In this document: positions 52,394 to 61,632 of the stretch, piece by piece
How the letters are laid out: each line of letters starts with the position of its first letter
Position numbering within the stretch: the first letter of the stretch is position 1
Source: Paenibacillus glycinis
GTDB taxonomy: Bacteria > Bacillota > Bacilli > Paenibacillales > Paenibacillaceae
NCBI RefSeq assembly: GCF_009909185.1
Contig: NZ_JAAAMV010000028.1
Location: forward strand, 62,001-126,000
Direction of reading: 5' to 3'
Length of the DNA: 64,000 bases
Notes under the pieces: generated by a model
Told to the model about the DNA's origin: nothing
The model's input: only the letters and a program-made list of their open reading frames with translations
Database searches by the model: none
Translations under genes and position numbers: made by a program

Positions 52394-52415
52394 GCGGGCC
52401 GGAAGGAGGTGCCGA

Positions 52416-53573
52416 GTGGTGGAAAGCGGCAGCATGGATTGGAGACGGCTCAAGGACGACATGAAGGCCGCTGCCCGCGAACTCGGCATCGACAAGATCG
52501 GCGTCGCTTCGGCGGAGCCGTTCACGAAGCTCAAGGAGCGGCTCGTGCGTCATCGCGAGCTAGGATACGAATCCGGCTTCGAAGAGCCCGATCTCGATAA
52601 GCGGACGGAGCCGGCGCTGCTGTTCGACGACGCGCGTTCGATCGTCGCGATCGCGATCGCGTATCCGTCCAAGCTTCAGGATCCGCCGAGATCCGTTCCG
52701 GGGGCGCGGCGCGGCATGCTGTCCCGGTCCGCCTGGGGCGAGGATTACCATACGGTGCTCCGGGAGCGGCTGCGGCGGTTGGAAGGCTGGCTGCGGGAGC
52801 GCGTCCCGGAGGGACGCTTTCTCAGCATGGTGGACACGGGCGCGCTGTCCGACCGTGCCGTCGCGGAACGCGCCGGCATCGGCTGGTCGGGGAGCAACTG
52901 CGCCATCATCACGCCGGAGTGGGGCTCTTGGGTCTACCTGGGCGAAATGATCACGAATCTGCCCCTGCCGCCGGACAAGCCGGTGACCGAGAGCTGCGGC
53001 GATTGCACCGCCTGCATCGATGCCTGCCCGACCGACGCGCTCGTCGCGCCGGGCCAGCTCGATTCGCAGCGGTGCATCTCGTTCGTTACGCAGACGAAAG
53101 GGCTCGTGTCCGACGAGCTGATGCGCAAGATCGGTAACCGGCTGTACGGCTGCGATACGTGCCAGATCGTCTGCCCGGAGAACAAGGGCAAGCACGCGTC
53201 GCATCATCCCGAGCTGGCGCCGGACCACGAGAAGGTAAAGCCGTTGCTCGTGCCGCTGCTGACGATGGGCAACCGCGAGTTCAAGGAACGGTACGGCTCG
53301 AACGCGTCCGCATGGCGTGGCCGCAAGCCGATCCAGCGCAACGCCGTCATCGCGCTGGGCAATTTCAAGGACGCGGAATCGATTCCCGCGCTGGAAGGCG
53401 TGCTGCGCGGCGATCCGCGCTTCGAGCTGCGCGCCACGGCCGCGTGGTCCTTGAGCCGGATCGGAGGCGAGGCCTCCGTCTCCGTCCTCTCGGAGGCGCG
53501 GAAAAGCGAGAAGGACGCCGCCGTGCTGGAGGCGATCGACACGGCCCTGGACGCGCTAGCGGGTTCGGTGTGA
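52416..53573 (+). CDS. queG: Epoxyqueuosine reductase
   Basis: The 385-residue cobalamin- and iron-sulphur-dependent enzyme performs the last step of queuosine synthesis in tRNA. Two ferredoxin-like clusters are visible: CGDCTACIDACPTDAL and CDTCQIVCPEN. The N-terminal half has GIDKIGVASAEPF, SRSAWGEDYH and VDTGALSDRAVAERAGIGWSG, as in QueG. The last 70 residues form HEAT-like repeats (QRNAVIALGNFKDAESIPALEGVL). AAGGAGG six bases upstream fits the GTG at 52416. A GTP cyclohydrolase gene, whose product feeds both folate and queuosine, lies 415 bases downstream. Confidence 0.95.
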   Translation: MVESGSMDWRRLKDDMKAAARELGIDKIGVASAEPFTKLKERLVRHRELGYESGFEEPDLDKRTEPALLFDDARSIVAIAIAYPSKLQDPPRSVPGARRGMLSRSAWGEDYHTVLRERLRRLEGWLRERVPEGRFLSMVDTGALSDRAVAERAGIGWSGSNCAIITPEWGSWVYLGEMITNLPLPPDKPVTESCGDCTACIDACPTDALVAPGQLDSQRCISFVTQTKGLVSDELMRKIGNRLYGCDTCQIVCPENKGKHASHHPELAPDHEKVKPLLVPLLTMGNREFKERYGSNASAWRGRKPIQRNAVIALGNFKDAESIPALEGVLRGDPRFELRATAAWSLSRIGGEASVSVLSEARKSEKDAAVLEAIDTALDALAGSV

Positions 53574-53625
53574 GGCGGCTGCCGAAGCGGATTTCGTATC
53601 CTGCGAACGAAGATGGAATGCGAAA

Positions 53626-53666
53626 GAGGGATCATGCTTTTCGTGTTTGCGAACGCATGGTCCCTC
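53626..53666 (+). terminator. Hairpin after queG
   Basis: Twelve base pairs with one G-T wobble form between 53626-53637 and 53655-53666 around a 17-base loop. There is no long T tract, so termination may be partial. Confidence 0.5.
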
Positions 53667-53719
53667 ATGCTATTATAAATGGCAATATGACTATATGAGA
53701 TAAGGCAAGGTGAACGATC

Positions 53720-53944
53720 ATGTGGACGGTCATTATTTCGATCATTACGCTCATCGTCGGCGGCGTGGGCGGCTTCTTCGTCGGCGTGTTCTATCTGCGC
53801 AAGCAGCTGGAGAAGATGCAGAGCGATCCGGAGATGCTCAAGAAGATGGCAAAACAGATGGGCTATAATATGAACAACCAGCAGCTGCAAAAAGCGCAGA
53901 GCATGATGAAAAACCAAAACCAGCGTCCCGGCAAACGGAGATAA
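53720..53944 (+). CDS. YneF family small membrane protein
   Basis: The 74-residue protein has one N-terminal membrane segment (about 3-26, [23 protein letters not shown]) followed by a Lys/Gln/Met-rich tail with [24 protein letters not shown]. This is the UPF0154 (YneF) pattern, conserved in Firmicutes and of unknown function. AAGGTGA precedes the ATG at 53720. It is followed by folE after 43 bases. Confidence 0.9.
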   Translation: MWTVIISIITLIVGGVGGFFVGVFYLRKQLEKMQSDPEMLKKMAKQMGYNMNNQQLQKAQSMMKNQNQRPGKRR

Positions 53945-53987
53945 TCGTCCCCGCGGCCTGCCGGTACAGGGAAAGGAGACGATTGCA

Positions 53988-54581
53988 ATGGCGGGGATCA
54001 AAGATTACGTCAATACTGTCGTTTCGGATAATCGGGAAAAAATAGAGTATCACATCCGTCAAATTCTCGGCCTCATCGGCGAGGACGTGGAGCGCGAAGG
54101 CCTGCAGGAGACGCCGGCGCGCGTGACGCGCATGTACGAGGAGATTTTCGCCGGGTATTCGGTCGATCCGCGCGACGTGCTCGGCGTGACCTTCGACGAG
54201 AAGCACGAAGAGCTGGTCATCGTCCGCGACATCGTGTATTACAGCCAATGCGAGCACCATATGGCGCCGTTCTTCGGCAAAGCCCATATCGGCTATATTC
54301 CGAGCGGCAAGATCGCCGGTCTGAGCAAGCTGGCACGGCTGGTGGAAGCCGTGACGCGCCGCCTGCAGGTGCAGGAGCGGATCACGACGCAAATCGCGGA
54401 TATCATGGAAGAGGTGCTGCAGCCGCACGGCGTGATGGTCGTCGTGGAAGGCGAGCATCTGTGCATGTGCGCCCGCGGCGTGAAGAAGCCGGGCAGCAAG
54501 ACGGTCACGTCGGCGGTGCGCGGGGAATTCCGCACGAGCGCCGCGCTGCGTTCGGAATTTCTGTCCCTGCTTAAGCAATAA
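53988..54581 (+). CDS. folE: GTP cyclohydrolase I
   Basis: The 197-residue enzyme converts GTP to 7,8-dihydroneopterin triphosphate, the common precursor of folate and queuosine. Zinc ligands are C88 and H91 (SQCEHH) and C159 (HLCMCARG). The [10 protein letters not shown] and [10 protein letters not shown] blocks complete the active site. AAAGGAG nine bases before the ATG at 53988. It shares a direction with queG, and both belong to queuosine metabolism in the wider sense. A terminator with a T run follows. Confidence 0.95.
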   Translation: MAGIKDYVNTVVSDNREKIEYHIRQILGLIGEDVEREGLQETPARVTRMYEEIFAGYSVDPRDVLGVTFDEKHEELVIVRDIVYYSQCEHHMAPFFGKAHIGYIPSGKIAGLSKLARLVEAVTRRLQVQERITTQIADIMEEVLQPHGVMVVVEGEHLCMCARGVKKPGSKTVTSAVRGEFRTSAALRSEFLSLLKQ

Positions 54582-54607
54582 TCGTCCATAGCGATAGGGC
54601 ATAAGGA

Positions 54608-54660
54608 AAGCCCTCTTTGCGGCCCGTCGGAATTCGGCGGACGGCAAGGAGGGCTTTTTA
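54608..54660 (+). terminator. Terminator after folE
   Basis: AGCCCTCTTTGC (54609-54620) pairs with 54644-54655 with one G-T wobble, and a smaller inner hairpin lies between. TTTTTATTTT follows. Confidence 0.85.
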
Positions 54661-54831
54661 TTTTGGCGGGTGGATCGGAACGCGATGCGCAAAGGTGCTC
54701 GTTCGTCTTTCGATGCAAGCGCGCCGTGCAAAAATGCTCGATTGTTAGTGGTGCATGCGGCCCGTGCAAATTTTCTCGGCCGTTTGCGATACACGCGCCA
54801 GGACGTTCAATTCGCTTGCCGCACTCGAGGC

Positions 54832-55965
54832 TCAAGCGGTCGTTTTATAGGCCGCGTCCACCTGGCTTAGAAATAGCGCCGCGCGCTGGATGTATTCCTT
54901 CGGGCGGGTCTTGAACAGCAGCTCGTGCGTGCCGCCCTGCACGACCCAGGTGCGCGACAGCGCGTTATGCTGGTCCGCGGCGATCCGTTCGGCGGTGGTC
55001 ACCGAGGCGATGGCGTCGTTCGTGCCGTGCATGATGAAGAGGGGGATGTCGTATTGCGTCCGCATGACCTGATTGACCGGCAGGGTATCCATGTGGACCC
55101 CGGTAAAGAAAGGCAGCATCCATTTGATCAGCGGGATCGACGGGTAGCGCGGCAGGTCTTTTAAATACTGCTTCACGTTGCTATAGAGCGAATCCGAGCT
55201 CGGGAGGAACAGGCTGTCGAGCAGCATGGCGTCGATCCGATCGGAGGCGTCCGTCTGCAGCGCCGCTTGCAGCGCGGTACCGGCGCCCATGGAGAAGCCC
55301 CAGACGACGACCTCGCCGGCGCCCTGCGCGCGCGCGTACTGCACGGCGGCCAGCAGCTGCTGGGATTCCTCTTGCCCGCCCGTCGCCGGCGTCCGTTTGC
55401 CGGAAGAGGCGTAGCCGTAGTCGAACATGAAGACGTTGTAGTGCAGGCCGTGCAGCAGCTCGGCCAGATCGTACATCGGCACCCAGGATTCCTCGCGGTT
55501 CGCGCCGTAGCCATGGCTGAACACGACGGTGCGGTCGGAATTTGCCGGTACCGCGGGTTTGGCTGCATGCCCGTCTTGCATCGAAGCTGTAGCGATTGCG
55601 GCTGCTTTGGCCGCCGCCGTCCCGCCCGAAGCAGGCGCGGGAATGTACCAGCCATGGACGGTGGTTCGCCCGCTCTTGCTCGGGAAGGCGACGTCGCTGT
55701 ATGCGAGTCCTTTGGCCGCGAGAGGGTTCGTCGTCAGCGCCGGCACGTAGGGATGCGCGATGACCCAGGCGACGTAGCCGTGAAAGGCGAGCACCAGGAA
55801 CAGCACCATCGCGGTGAAGGCGGACAGCACGGCGACCGCCGCATGCCGGCGGCGATGATTGCCGGAGACAGCCGGCTTCTCGGCCGGCGAAGGCGCGAGA
55901 GGGGGCAGAAGGCCGGGCGGGAAGCTCCCGGCGGCAGGATGCATAGGCGTGATCGTCGTGCTCAT
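54832..55965 (-). CDS. Membrane-anchored alpha/beta hydrolase
   Basis: The 377-residue protein has a hydrophilic head (about 1-40), one membrane segment (about 43-70) and a hydrolase domain outside. That domain has VVFSHGYGANREESW, nucleophile elbow GFSMGAG (serine near 225), acid in MHGTNDAI and histidine in GGTHELLF, so the triad is complete. An Ala-rich insert lies before the first strand. Such YqkD-like hydrolases have unknown substrates. The ATG at 55965 follows GGGGG. A cre-like site 146 bases upstream suggests carbon control. Confidence 0.85.
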   Translation of the reverse strand: MSTTITPMHPAAGSFPPGLLPPLAPSPAEKPAVSGNHRRRHAAVAVLSAFTAMVLFLVLAFHGYVAWVIAHPYVPALTTNPLAAKGLAYSDVAFPSKSGRTTVHGWYIPAPASGGTAAAKAAAIATASMQDGHAAKPAVPANSDRTVVFSHGYGANREESWVPMYDLAELLHGLHYNVFMFDYGYASSGKRTPATGGQEESQQLLAAVQYARAQGAGEVVVWGFSMGAGTALQAALQTDASDRIDAMLLDSLFLPSSDSLYSNVKQYLKDLPRYPSIPLIKWMLPFFTGVHMDTLPVNQVMRTQYDIPLFIMHGTNDAIASVTTAERIAADQHNALSRTWVVQGGTHELLFKTRPKEYIQRAALFLSQVDAAYKTTA

Positions 55966-56110
55966 GGTGGTGACCCCCTCGATAAAGGCTGTACGCGAGT
56001 ATGGACGCCGGTCGGCCGCCTTCCGGCGGTGCGAACCGGTGCGAGCTTGGATAGGACCGTAAAGAACAGGGAAATGCTATAGGGTAAAAGGGAATGCAGG
56101 AAAAATTTTC

Positions 56111-56124
56111 TGTAAGCGCTTTCC
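56111..56124 (-). promoter_or_regulatory. cre-like site upstream of the anchored hydrolase
   Basis: TGTAAGCGCTTTCC matches the cre consensus at 13 of 14 positions. It lies in the divergent region, nearer to the IclR promoter on one side and 146 bases before the hydrolase start on the other. Which gene it controls is not clear. Confidence 0.5.
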
Positions 56125-56238
56125 GGTAGTTCTGTATTCCTATGGTAGGGCCGACGGGGCCAGCCTGTCAATGCGTGTCGACATAATGTTAGCGTCCTGT
56201 AATCCTGCTGTAAAATAAGCCGGAAAATCGGGATGCGC

Positions 56239-56297
56239 TTTACCGGAAGAGCCTGATTGCGTTATACTAGGTGTAATTAAGTTTCACTGCATGAAAC
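56239..56297 (+). promoter_or_regulatory. IclR gene promoter with palindromic operator
   Basis: TTTACC (56239-56244) and TATACT (56263-56268) are 18 bases apart. Just downstream, GTTTCACTGCATGAAAC (56281-56297) is a 6-bp inverted repeat with a 5-base centre, a layout typical of IclR operators. The same palindrome occurs before the aconitase gene at 61425-61441. Autoregulation of the IclR gene is the simplest reading. Confidence 0.7.
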
Positions 56298-56319
56298 CGG
56301 CGAATGGGGGAGAAGGCCT

Positions 56320-57066
56320 ATGGCGGAGGATGGCAAATCAACGGTTCGGTCCGTTGAACGGGCGCTTGATTTATTGCTCTGCTTCACGGACCAGCGGGAA
56401 TGGGCGATGACGGAACTGGCCGATAAGGTCGGGCTGCACAAGAGCACCGTTCACCGCATGCTGGCCACGCTCGAACAACGCGGTTTCGTGGCGCGGGACC
56501 CGGCGTCGGACCGTTATCGCCTCGGTCTGCGCATCTGGGAGCTGTCGGCCAATATGTCGGGCGCGGACGATCCCGCGGTTATCGGGTTGCCGGAGATGGA
56601 GCGGCTGCGCGACTTGCTCGGCGAGACGATCAGCCTGTACCTGCGCGACGGCAACGAGCGGATTCGCATCCAGGCGGTGCAGAGCGTCCAGGCGATTCGC
56701 AGGGTAGCGCCGATCGGGGCCAGGCTGCCGCTCTACGTCGGGGCGTCCAGCAAAGTGCTGATCGCGTTCGAAGAGCCGGACAAGCGCGAGGAGCTGCTCC
56801 AGGACGCGTCCTGGCCGGATTCCTTCGACCGGCAGCAGTACCGCGAACAGCTCGGGGAGTGGCGCATGCTCGGCTATGCGACGAGCGTGGAGGAGCGCGA
56901 GCAGGGCGCGGCCGCGGTGGCGGCGCCGATCGTCTCCCGCACCGGCAAGCTGGTCGCCGCGCTCTCGGTCTCCGGTCCGGCCAACCGTCTGACGCCGGAG
57001 AAGATGCGCGAGCAGGCGCCGGCCGTCATGGAAGCGGCGAAACGGCTCGGATCGATGTTGAAATAA
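56320..57066 (+). CDS. IclR family transcriptional regulator
   Basis: The 248-residue protein has the IclR winged helix-turn-helix (about 8-65, VRSVERALDLLLCF and MTELADKVGLHKSTVHRMLATLEQRGFV). The effector domain follows (about 75-245, with PIGARLPLYVGASSKVLIAF and GYATSVEEREQGAAAVAAPIV). IclR proteins sense small carboxylic or aromatic acids. The ATG at 56320 follows GGGGGAGAAGG. A matching palindrome upstream of aconitase at 61425 suggests that gene as a target. The effector cannot be told from sequence. Confidence 0.92.
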   Translation: MAEDGKSTVRSVERALDLLLCFTDQREWAMTELADKVGLHKSTVHRMLATLEQRGFVARDPASDRYRLGLRIWELSANMSGADDPAVIGLPEMERLRDLLGETISLYLRDGNERIRIQAVQSVQAIRRVAPIGARLPLYVGASSKVLIAFEEPDKREELLQDASWPDSFDRQQYREQLGEWRMLGYATSVEEREQGAAAVAAPIVSRTGKLVAALSVSGPANRLTPEKMREQAPAVMEAAKRLGSMLK

Positions 57067-57103
57067 CGCGCGAGCATTAACGGGAGCATACGATAAGAGG
57101 AAA

Positions 57104-57152
57104 GCCAAGAGACGCGTCCGCGGGCAAATAGCCGGCAGGCGCGTCTCTTGGC
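57104..57152 (+). terminator. Hairpin after IclR gene
   Basis: A perfect 13-bp stem (57104-57116 with 57140-57152) encloses a GC-rich 23-base loop. No T tract follows, so strength is uncertain. Confidence 0.6.
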
Positions 57153-57521
57153 GTGCGGATGCGGATTTCGGGGCCTTATTCCGCCTGGCGGGACAAGGGC
57201 ACAAGCGCCCCCCGCTCTCCGGCCATACAATGGGATCAAGATGATGCTTACCGGCCCGGCACGCTCCAATCGACGGCGGAGCGACGCAAGCGGGGACGGC
57301 CGCCGCATCATCCCCGGGTAATCCGGCAATGCGCAGGAGCTTGGCCGTCATTGACGATGCTTATTCCGTCGAAGTTCCGTTCCGCGGGCCGCCGCACGCC
57401 ACGGCAGCCTGCCGGGAACGGATCTTCGATACCGATAGATGATTATGATTCGGCATGCCTCCTCCAATGGGACGACACCGCAGCAGCTCGTGAAGGACGG
57501 GATGAAGATGAGAGATGCCGG
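57153..57521 (+). other. Gap before glycosyltransferase gene, no gene supported
   Basis: An open frame continuous with the glycosyltransferase runs from 57153, but its extra 123 codons are Arg/Pro/Gly-rich, with no match to the family N-terminus. The typical start MKILFTFFTPSGGMETL is at 57522. No promoter with good elements was seen. Confidence 0.5.
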
Positions 57522-58604
57522 ATGAAAATTCTGTTCACGTTTTTCACGCCGAGCGGGGGGATGGAGACGCTCAACCGAATCCGCTGCAAGGCGCTGCGGA
57601 AAATCGGCGTGGAATGCCATCTGATGTACACGCATGATGGAGAGGGACTGAAGAACGTCGTCGACATTCCGACCTACGTCCTGCGCGGCGACGGCGAGAT
57701 CGGATGGCTTCTCGAGAAGGAGCGCTTCGATCTGGTTATCGTCTGCACCGACGACAAGATGCTCGTCACGATGCGGAGGATCGGGTACCAAGGTCCGCTC
57801 GTGTTCGAGCTTCAAGGATTGGGTCCGATGGAAACCGCGCATGCCTTCATGAGCGAAAGCGCCGGGCGCATACGCCCGACGACGGACGCGCTGCTCATTC
57901 CCCGCACCAAGCATTTGGAAATGCTCTTGGCCGCGTATTTGAAAGGCATGCCTTATTTCAGCTTCGATAACCCGCTCGATACCGAGGCTTTCGGCTACGT
58001 CGCTTATCCGCCCAAACCGTTCCCGATTATCGGATGGATCGGACGACTCGAAGCGAACAAAAATTGGCGCGAGTACCTGCTCCTCGGAGCGAGGCTCATC
58101 GATCGTTATCCGGACGCGTGCCTGTGGATGTTCGAGGATTCGACGCTGCGGCAGCCGCACGAGAAAGCGCAGTTCGACAAATGGGTGAACGGGCTTCAGC
58201 TGCAAAGCAAATTGATGACCCTGTCCAACGTGCCCCACGCGCAAATCGCGGATTACTTGTCCGTGATCGGCGACTCGGGCGGCTTCCTATGCTCGACTTC
58301 CGTCCTCGAAGGCTTCGGCTATGCGGTCGCGGAAGCGATGCTGTGCCGCTGTCCCGTGTTGACGACGGACTCCGACGGCATCCGCAGGCTTTTGATTCAC
58401 AACGGAACCGGAAAATTATACCGGCAAGGCAGCATTGAACAGGCCTTTGCCGAAGCTAAGTCGCTTATGGGCGACGCGACCCTGCGCAGCTCCATTCGCT
58501 TGCAAGCGGAGAATCACATCAGGCAGCATTTCTCCGCCGAGCAGTACACCGCACATTTTATGAGCATGGCCGAGACCGTGACGAAGCGAAAGTCCGGCAC
58601 CTGA
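57522..58604 (+). CDS. Glycosyltransferase, GT4/GT1-like (GT-B fold)
   Basis: The 360-residue cytoplasmic enzyme starts MKILFTFFTPSGGMETLNRIR, the usual GT-B opening with the glycine-rich acceptor loop. Its C-terminal half has IIGWIGRLEANKNWREYLLL and LCSTSVLEGFGYAVAEAMLCRCPVLTTDSDGIRRLL, the donor-nucleotide block of GT4 enzymes (the glutamates of EGFGYAVAE). Similar transferases occur near spore and wall genes in Paenibacillaceae, but the acceptor is unknown. The ATG at 57522 is chosen on family pattern; the nearby ribosome-binding site (GAGA) is weak. A two-way hairpin follows. Confidence 0.85.
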   Translation: MKILFTFFTPSGGMETLNRIRCKALRKIGVECHLMYTHDGEGLKNVVDIPTYVLRGDGEIGWLLEKERFDLVIVCTDDKMLVTMRRIGYQGPLVFELQGLGPMETAHAFMSESAGRIRPTTDALLIPRTKHLEMLLAAYLKGMPYFSFDNPLDTEAFGYVAYPPKPFPIIGWIGRLEANKNWREYLLLGARLIDRYPDACLWMFEDSTLRQPHEKAQFDKWVNGLQLQSKLMTLSNVPHAQIADYLSVIGDSGGFLCSTSVLEGFGYAVAEAMLCRCPVLTTDSDGIRRLLIHNGTGKLYRQGSIEQAFAEAKSLMGDATLRSSIRLQAENHIRQHFSAEQYTAHFMSMAETVTKRKSGT

Positions 58605-58626
58605 CCAACCGCTCTGAACATACAAA

Positions 58627-58659
58627 AAAACGGGTCCGCTCTGGGAGCGGACCCGTTTT
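58627..58659. terminator. Bidirectional terminator between glycosyltransferase and aconitase genes
   Basis: A perfect 15-bp stem (58627-58641 with 58645-58659) has a 3-base loop, with an A run on one side and TTTT on the other, so it serves both converging genes. Confidence 0.9.
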
Positions 58660-58672
58660 CGTTAGGCGAAGA

Positions 58673-61390
58673 TTAGTTGCCGTTTGCCGCGATCATTTGA
58701 CGCAGCACGGTTTGCAGAATGCCGCTGTTGCGGTAGTAGTCGACGTCCACCAAGGAGTCCAGACGGACGATGGCAGGGAATTCGAACGTCGTGCCGTCCT
58801 CGCGCGTCGCGGTGACGGTCACCGTTTGGCTCGGCTGCACGTCGTTGCTCAGACCGGTGATGTCGAACGTCTCGCGACCCGTGATGTTCAGCGTTTTCCA
58901 GCCGTGTCCTTCTTGGAATTGCAGCGGCAGCACGCCCATGCCGACCAAGTTGGAACGGTGGATCCGCTCGAAGCTTTCCGCGATGACGGCTTTGACGCCG
59001 AGCAGGAACGTGCCTTTGGCCGCCCAGTCGCGGGAGCTGCCCGTGCCGTATTCTTTGCCGGCGATGACCACGAGGTTCTTGCCGTTCTTCTGGTACAGCA
59101 TCGATGCATCGTAGATGGACATGACTTCTTCCGTCGGCAGGTACGTCGTGACGCCGCCTTCCGTGCCAGGCGCAACCTGGTTGCGGATCCGGATGTTCGC
59201 GAACGTGCCGCGCATCATGACTTCGTGATTGCCGCGGCGCGATCCGTAGGAGTTGAAGTCCACTTTGTCCACGCCGTGCTTGATCAGATACTCGCCGGCA
59301 GGGCTGTCGGTCTTGATGTTGCCCGCCGGAGAGATGTGGTCCGTCGTAACGGAGTCGCCGAGCAAGGCCAGCACGCTCGAGCTCTTGATGTCTTGGATAT
59401 CGCCGATATCCGCGCCGAGGTTTTCGAAGAACGGCGGGTTTTGGATATACGTCGATTTCGCGTCCCACTCGTAGCTTTCGCCCGTCGGCACGTCGATCGC
59501 GTTCCAGCGCTCGTTTTGCGTAAAGACGTTTTCGTACTTGTCGCGGAAGATTTGCGGGCTCATGGCCGAAGCCATGGCGTCCGCGATTTCTTTGGACGTC
59601 GGCCAGATGTCTTTCAGGTAGACGGGTTGGTTGTTGCCGTCATAGCCGATCGGGTCGGCGGACAGGTCGATGTTCACCGTTCCGGCAAGCGCATAAGCGA
59701 CGACGAGCGGCGGCGACGCCAAGTAGTTGGCTTTGACCTGCGCGTGCACGCGGCCTTCGAAGTTCCGGTTACCGGACAGCACGGCCGCAACCGTCATGTC
59801 GTTGTCGGCGATCGCCTTGCTGACTTCGTCCGGCAAAGGACCGGAGTTGCCGATGCAAGTCGCGCAGCCGTAGCCGGCTACGAAGAAACCGAGTTGTTCC
59901 AGCGACTCGAGCAGGTTGGCGTTCTTCAGGTAGTCCGTGACGACCAGGGAACCCGGCGTCAGGGAGCTCTTCACGTAAGCAGGCTTCTTCAAGCCGCGCT
60001 CGACGGCTTTCTTCGCCACGAGGCCCGCGCCGATCATTACGCTCGGGTTGGACGTGTTCGTGCAGCTCGTGATGGCCGCGATCACGACGGCGCCCGTGCC
60101 CATTTTGCTCACTTGGCCGTTCATGTGCTTCACTTCGACCGTCTCTTCGATCTTGTTGTCGGAGAGGCCGTAGCCGCCTTTGTCGATCGGCGTGCGGATG
60201 ATGCTGTTGAACGATTCTTTCATCGCCGTCAGCTCGACGCGGTCTTGCGGGCGTTTCGGACCTGCCAGGGAAGGCACGATCGTGGACAAGTCGAGCTCGA
60301 CGATGTCCGAGAACGTCGGTTCAGGCGTGTCGTCCGTGCGGAACATGCCTTGCGCCGTATAGTAAGCTTCGACGAGCGCGATTTGTTCTTCCGTGCGGCC
60401 CGTGGAGCGCAGGAAGTGCAGCGTTTCGTTGTCGACCGGGAAATAGCCGACCGTAGCGCCGTATTCGGGAGCCATGTTGGCAACCGTCGCGCGGTCTGCC
60501 AGGCTGATGTTGGATAGGCCAGGGCCGAAGAACTCGACGAATTTGCCGACGACGCCTTTTTTGCGCAGGATTTGCGTAACGGTCAGCGCAAGGTCGGTCG
60601 CCGTAGCGCCTTCCGCCAGGCTGCCCGTCAGACGGAAGCCGATGACTTCCGGCGTCACGAAGTACAGCGGTTGGCCGAGCATGCCGGCTTCCGCCTCGAT
60701 GCCGCCGACGCCCCAGCCGACGACGCCGAGACCGTTGATCATCGTTGTATGAGAGTCCGTGCCTACGAGGGAATCCGGATAAACGACGGTTTCGCCGTCG
60801 ATCGTTTTGGTCGCGGCTACGGATGCCAGGTACTCGAGATTGACTTGGTGAACGATACCCGTGCCCGGAGGAACGGCGCGGAAGTTATCGAAGGCCGTTT
60901 GCGCCCAGCGAAGGAAACGGTAGCGTTCTCCGTTGCGCTTGAACTCGATGTCCATGTTGTATTCGAGCGCTTCGGGGGTTCCGAAGGCGTCGACCATGAC
61001 GGAGTGGTCGATGACGAGATCGACCGGCACGAGCGGGTTGATTTGCTTCGGATCGCCGCCCGATTTCTTAACGGTGTCGCGCATCGCCGCCAGATCGACG
61101 ACGACCGGCACGCCGGTGAAATCCTGCAGGACGATACGCGCGGGAATGAACGGGATTTCTTTGTCTTCGCGTCCGTCGGCCCATGTCGCGAGCTGCTTCA
61201 CGTGTTCTTTCGTAATGCCGCGCCCGTCGAATTGGCGGACGGCTGCTTCGAGCAGCACCTTAATGGAGAAAGGAAGTTTGGAGATTTTGCCCAGGCCTTG
61301 CTCTTCCAGTCCGCCCAGACGGTAGTAGGCGTATTGCTTGCCGCCGACCGAGAGGGATTCGCGGACGGAATACTCGTTTTGCTTTGTCAT
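58673..61390 (-). CDS. acnA: Aconitate hydratase
   Basis: The 905-residue TCA-cycle enzyme interconverts citrate and isocitrate. Iron-sulphur ligands are visible in [23 protein letters not shown] and [15 protein letters not shown]. The C-terminal swivel domain has [16 protein letters not shown] and [20 protein letters not shown]. The length fits CitB/AcnA (about 900-909). AAGGAGG eleven bases upstream of the ATG at 61390 supports that start, while the in-frame ATG at 61420 has none. The leader contains the palindrome GTTTCA-N5-TGAAAC (61425-61441), also found before the IclR gene. In this group, aconitase is under carbon and citrate control. Confidence 0.95.
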   Translation of the reverse strand: MTKQNEYSVRESLSVGGKQYAYYRLGGLEEQGLGKISKLPFSIKVLLEAAVRQFDGRGITKEHVKQLATWADGREDKEIPFIPARIVLQDFTGVPVVVDLAAMRDTVKKSGGDPKQINPLVPVDLVIDHSVMVDAFGTPEALEYNMDIEFKRNGERYRFLRWAQTAFDNFRAVPPGTGIVHQVNLEYLASVAATKTIDGETVVYPDSLVGTDSHTTMINGLGVVGWGVGGIEAEAGMLGQPLYFVTPEVIGFRLTGSLAEGATATDLALTVTQILRKKGVVGKFVEFFGPGLSNISLADRATVANMAPEYGATVGYFPVDNETLHFLRSTGRTEEQIALVEAYYTAQGMFRTDDTPEPTFSDIVELDLSTIVPSLAGPKRPQDRVELTAMKESFNSIIRTPIDKGGYGLSDNKIEETVEVKHMNGQVSKMGTGAVVIAAITSCTNTSNPSVMIGAGLVAKKAVERGLKKPAYVKSSLTPGSLVVTDYLKNANLLESLEQLGFFVAGYGCATCIGNSGPLPDEVSKAIADNDMTVAAVLSGNRNFEGRVHAQVKANYLASPPLVVAYALAGTVNIDLSADPIGYDGNNQPVYLKDIWPTSKEIADAMASAMSPQIFRDKYENVFTQNERWNAIDVPTGESYEWDAKSTYIQNPPFFENLGADIGDIQDIKSSSVLALLGDSVTTDHISPAGNIKTDSPAGEYLIKHGVDKVDFNSYGSRRGNHEVMMRGTFANIRIRNQVAPGTEGGVTTYLPTEEVMSIYDASMLYQKNGKNLVVIAGKEYGTGSSRDWAAKGTFLLGVKAVIAESFERIHRSNLVGMGVLPLQFQEGHGWKTLNITGRETFDITGLSNDVQPSQTVTVTATREDGTTFEFPAIVRLDSLVDVDYYRNSGILQTVLRQMIAANGN

Positions 61391-61424
61391 TGCGCTTCGC
61401 GCCTCCTTGACTTTGTACATGCCG

Positions 61425-61441
61425 GTTTCACACAGTGAAAC
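61425..61441 (-). promoter_or_regulatory. Palindrome before aconitase, same as IclR-gene operator
   Basis: Read on the minus strand it is GTTTCACTGTGTGAAAC, identical to the sequence at 56281-56297 at 15 of 17 positions, with both 6-bp arms perfect. It lies 35 bases before the aconitase start, downstream of possible promoter elements (TTGACG, TATACT, TATGAT between about 61450 and 61495). A bound protein would block transcription there. Confidence 0.65.
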
Positions 61442-61632
61442 ACGATTTCAAAAACAAATCATACCCTAAGTATAGCGTTTTTTCGTCAAATAAGGAAGCA
61501 TAAATATTACCTTCCGCGGTAGATTTCCGCCCGTTTTCACATGAAATCGCCGTGCGGCTCATATAATGAACCAGCGTTATTCCGCCCACGAACTGGGACG
61601 GCTTAAAATCGGACGTTCGGGAGGGATCAGAT

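Larger units (their letters stand above)
55966..56319. other. Divergent regulatory gap between hydrolase and IclR gene
   Basis: These 354 bases hold a cre-like site (56111-56124), the IclR gene promoter (56239-56268) and its palindrome (56281-56297). No gene is supported here. Confidence 0.6.

Noticed and set aside
57153..57521. N-terminal extension of the glycosyltransferase
   Set aside because: The extra 123 codons lack family similarity, and the standard GT-B start motif begins at 57522.
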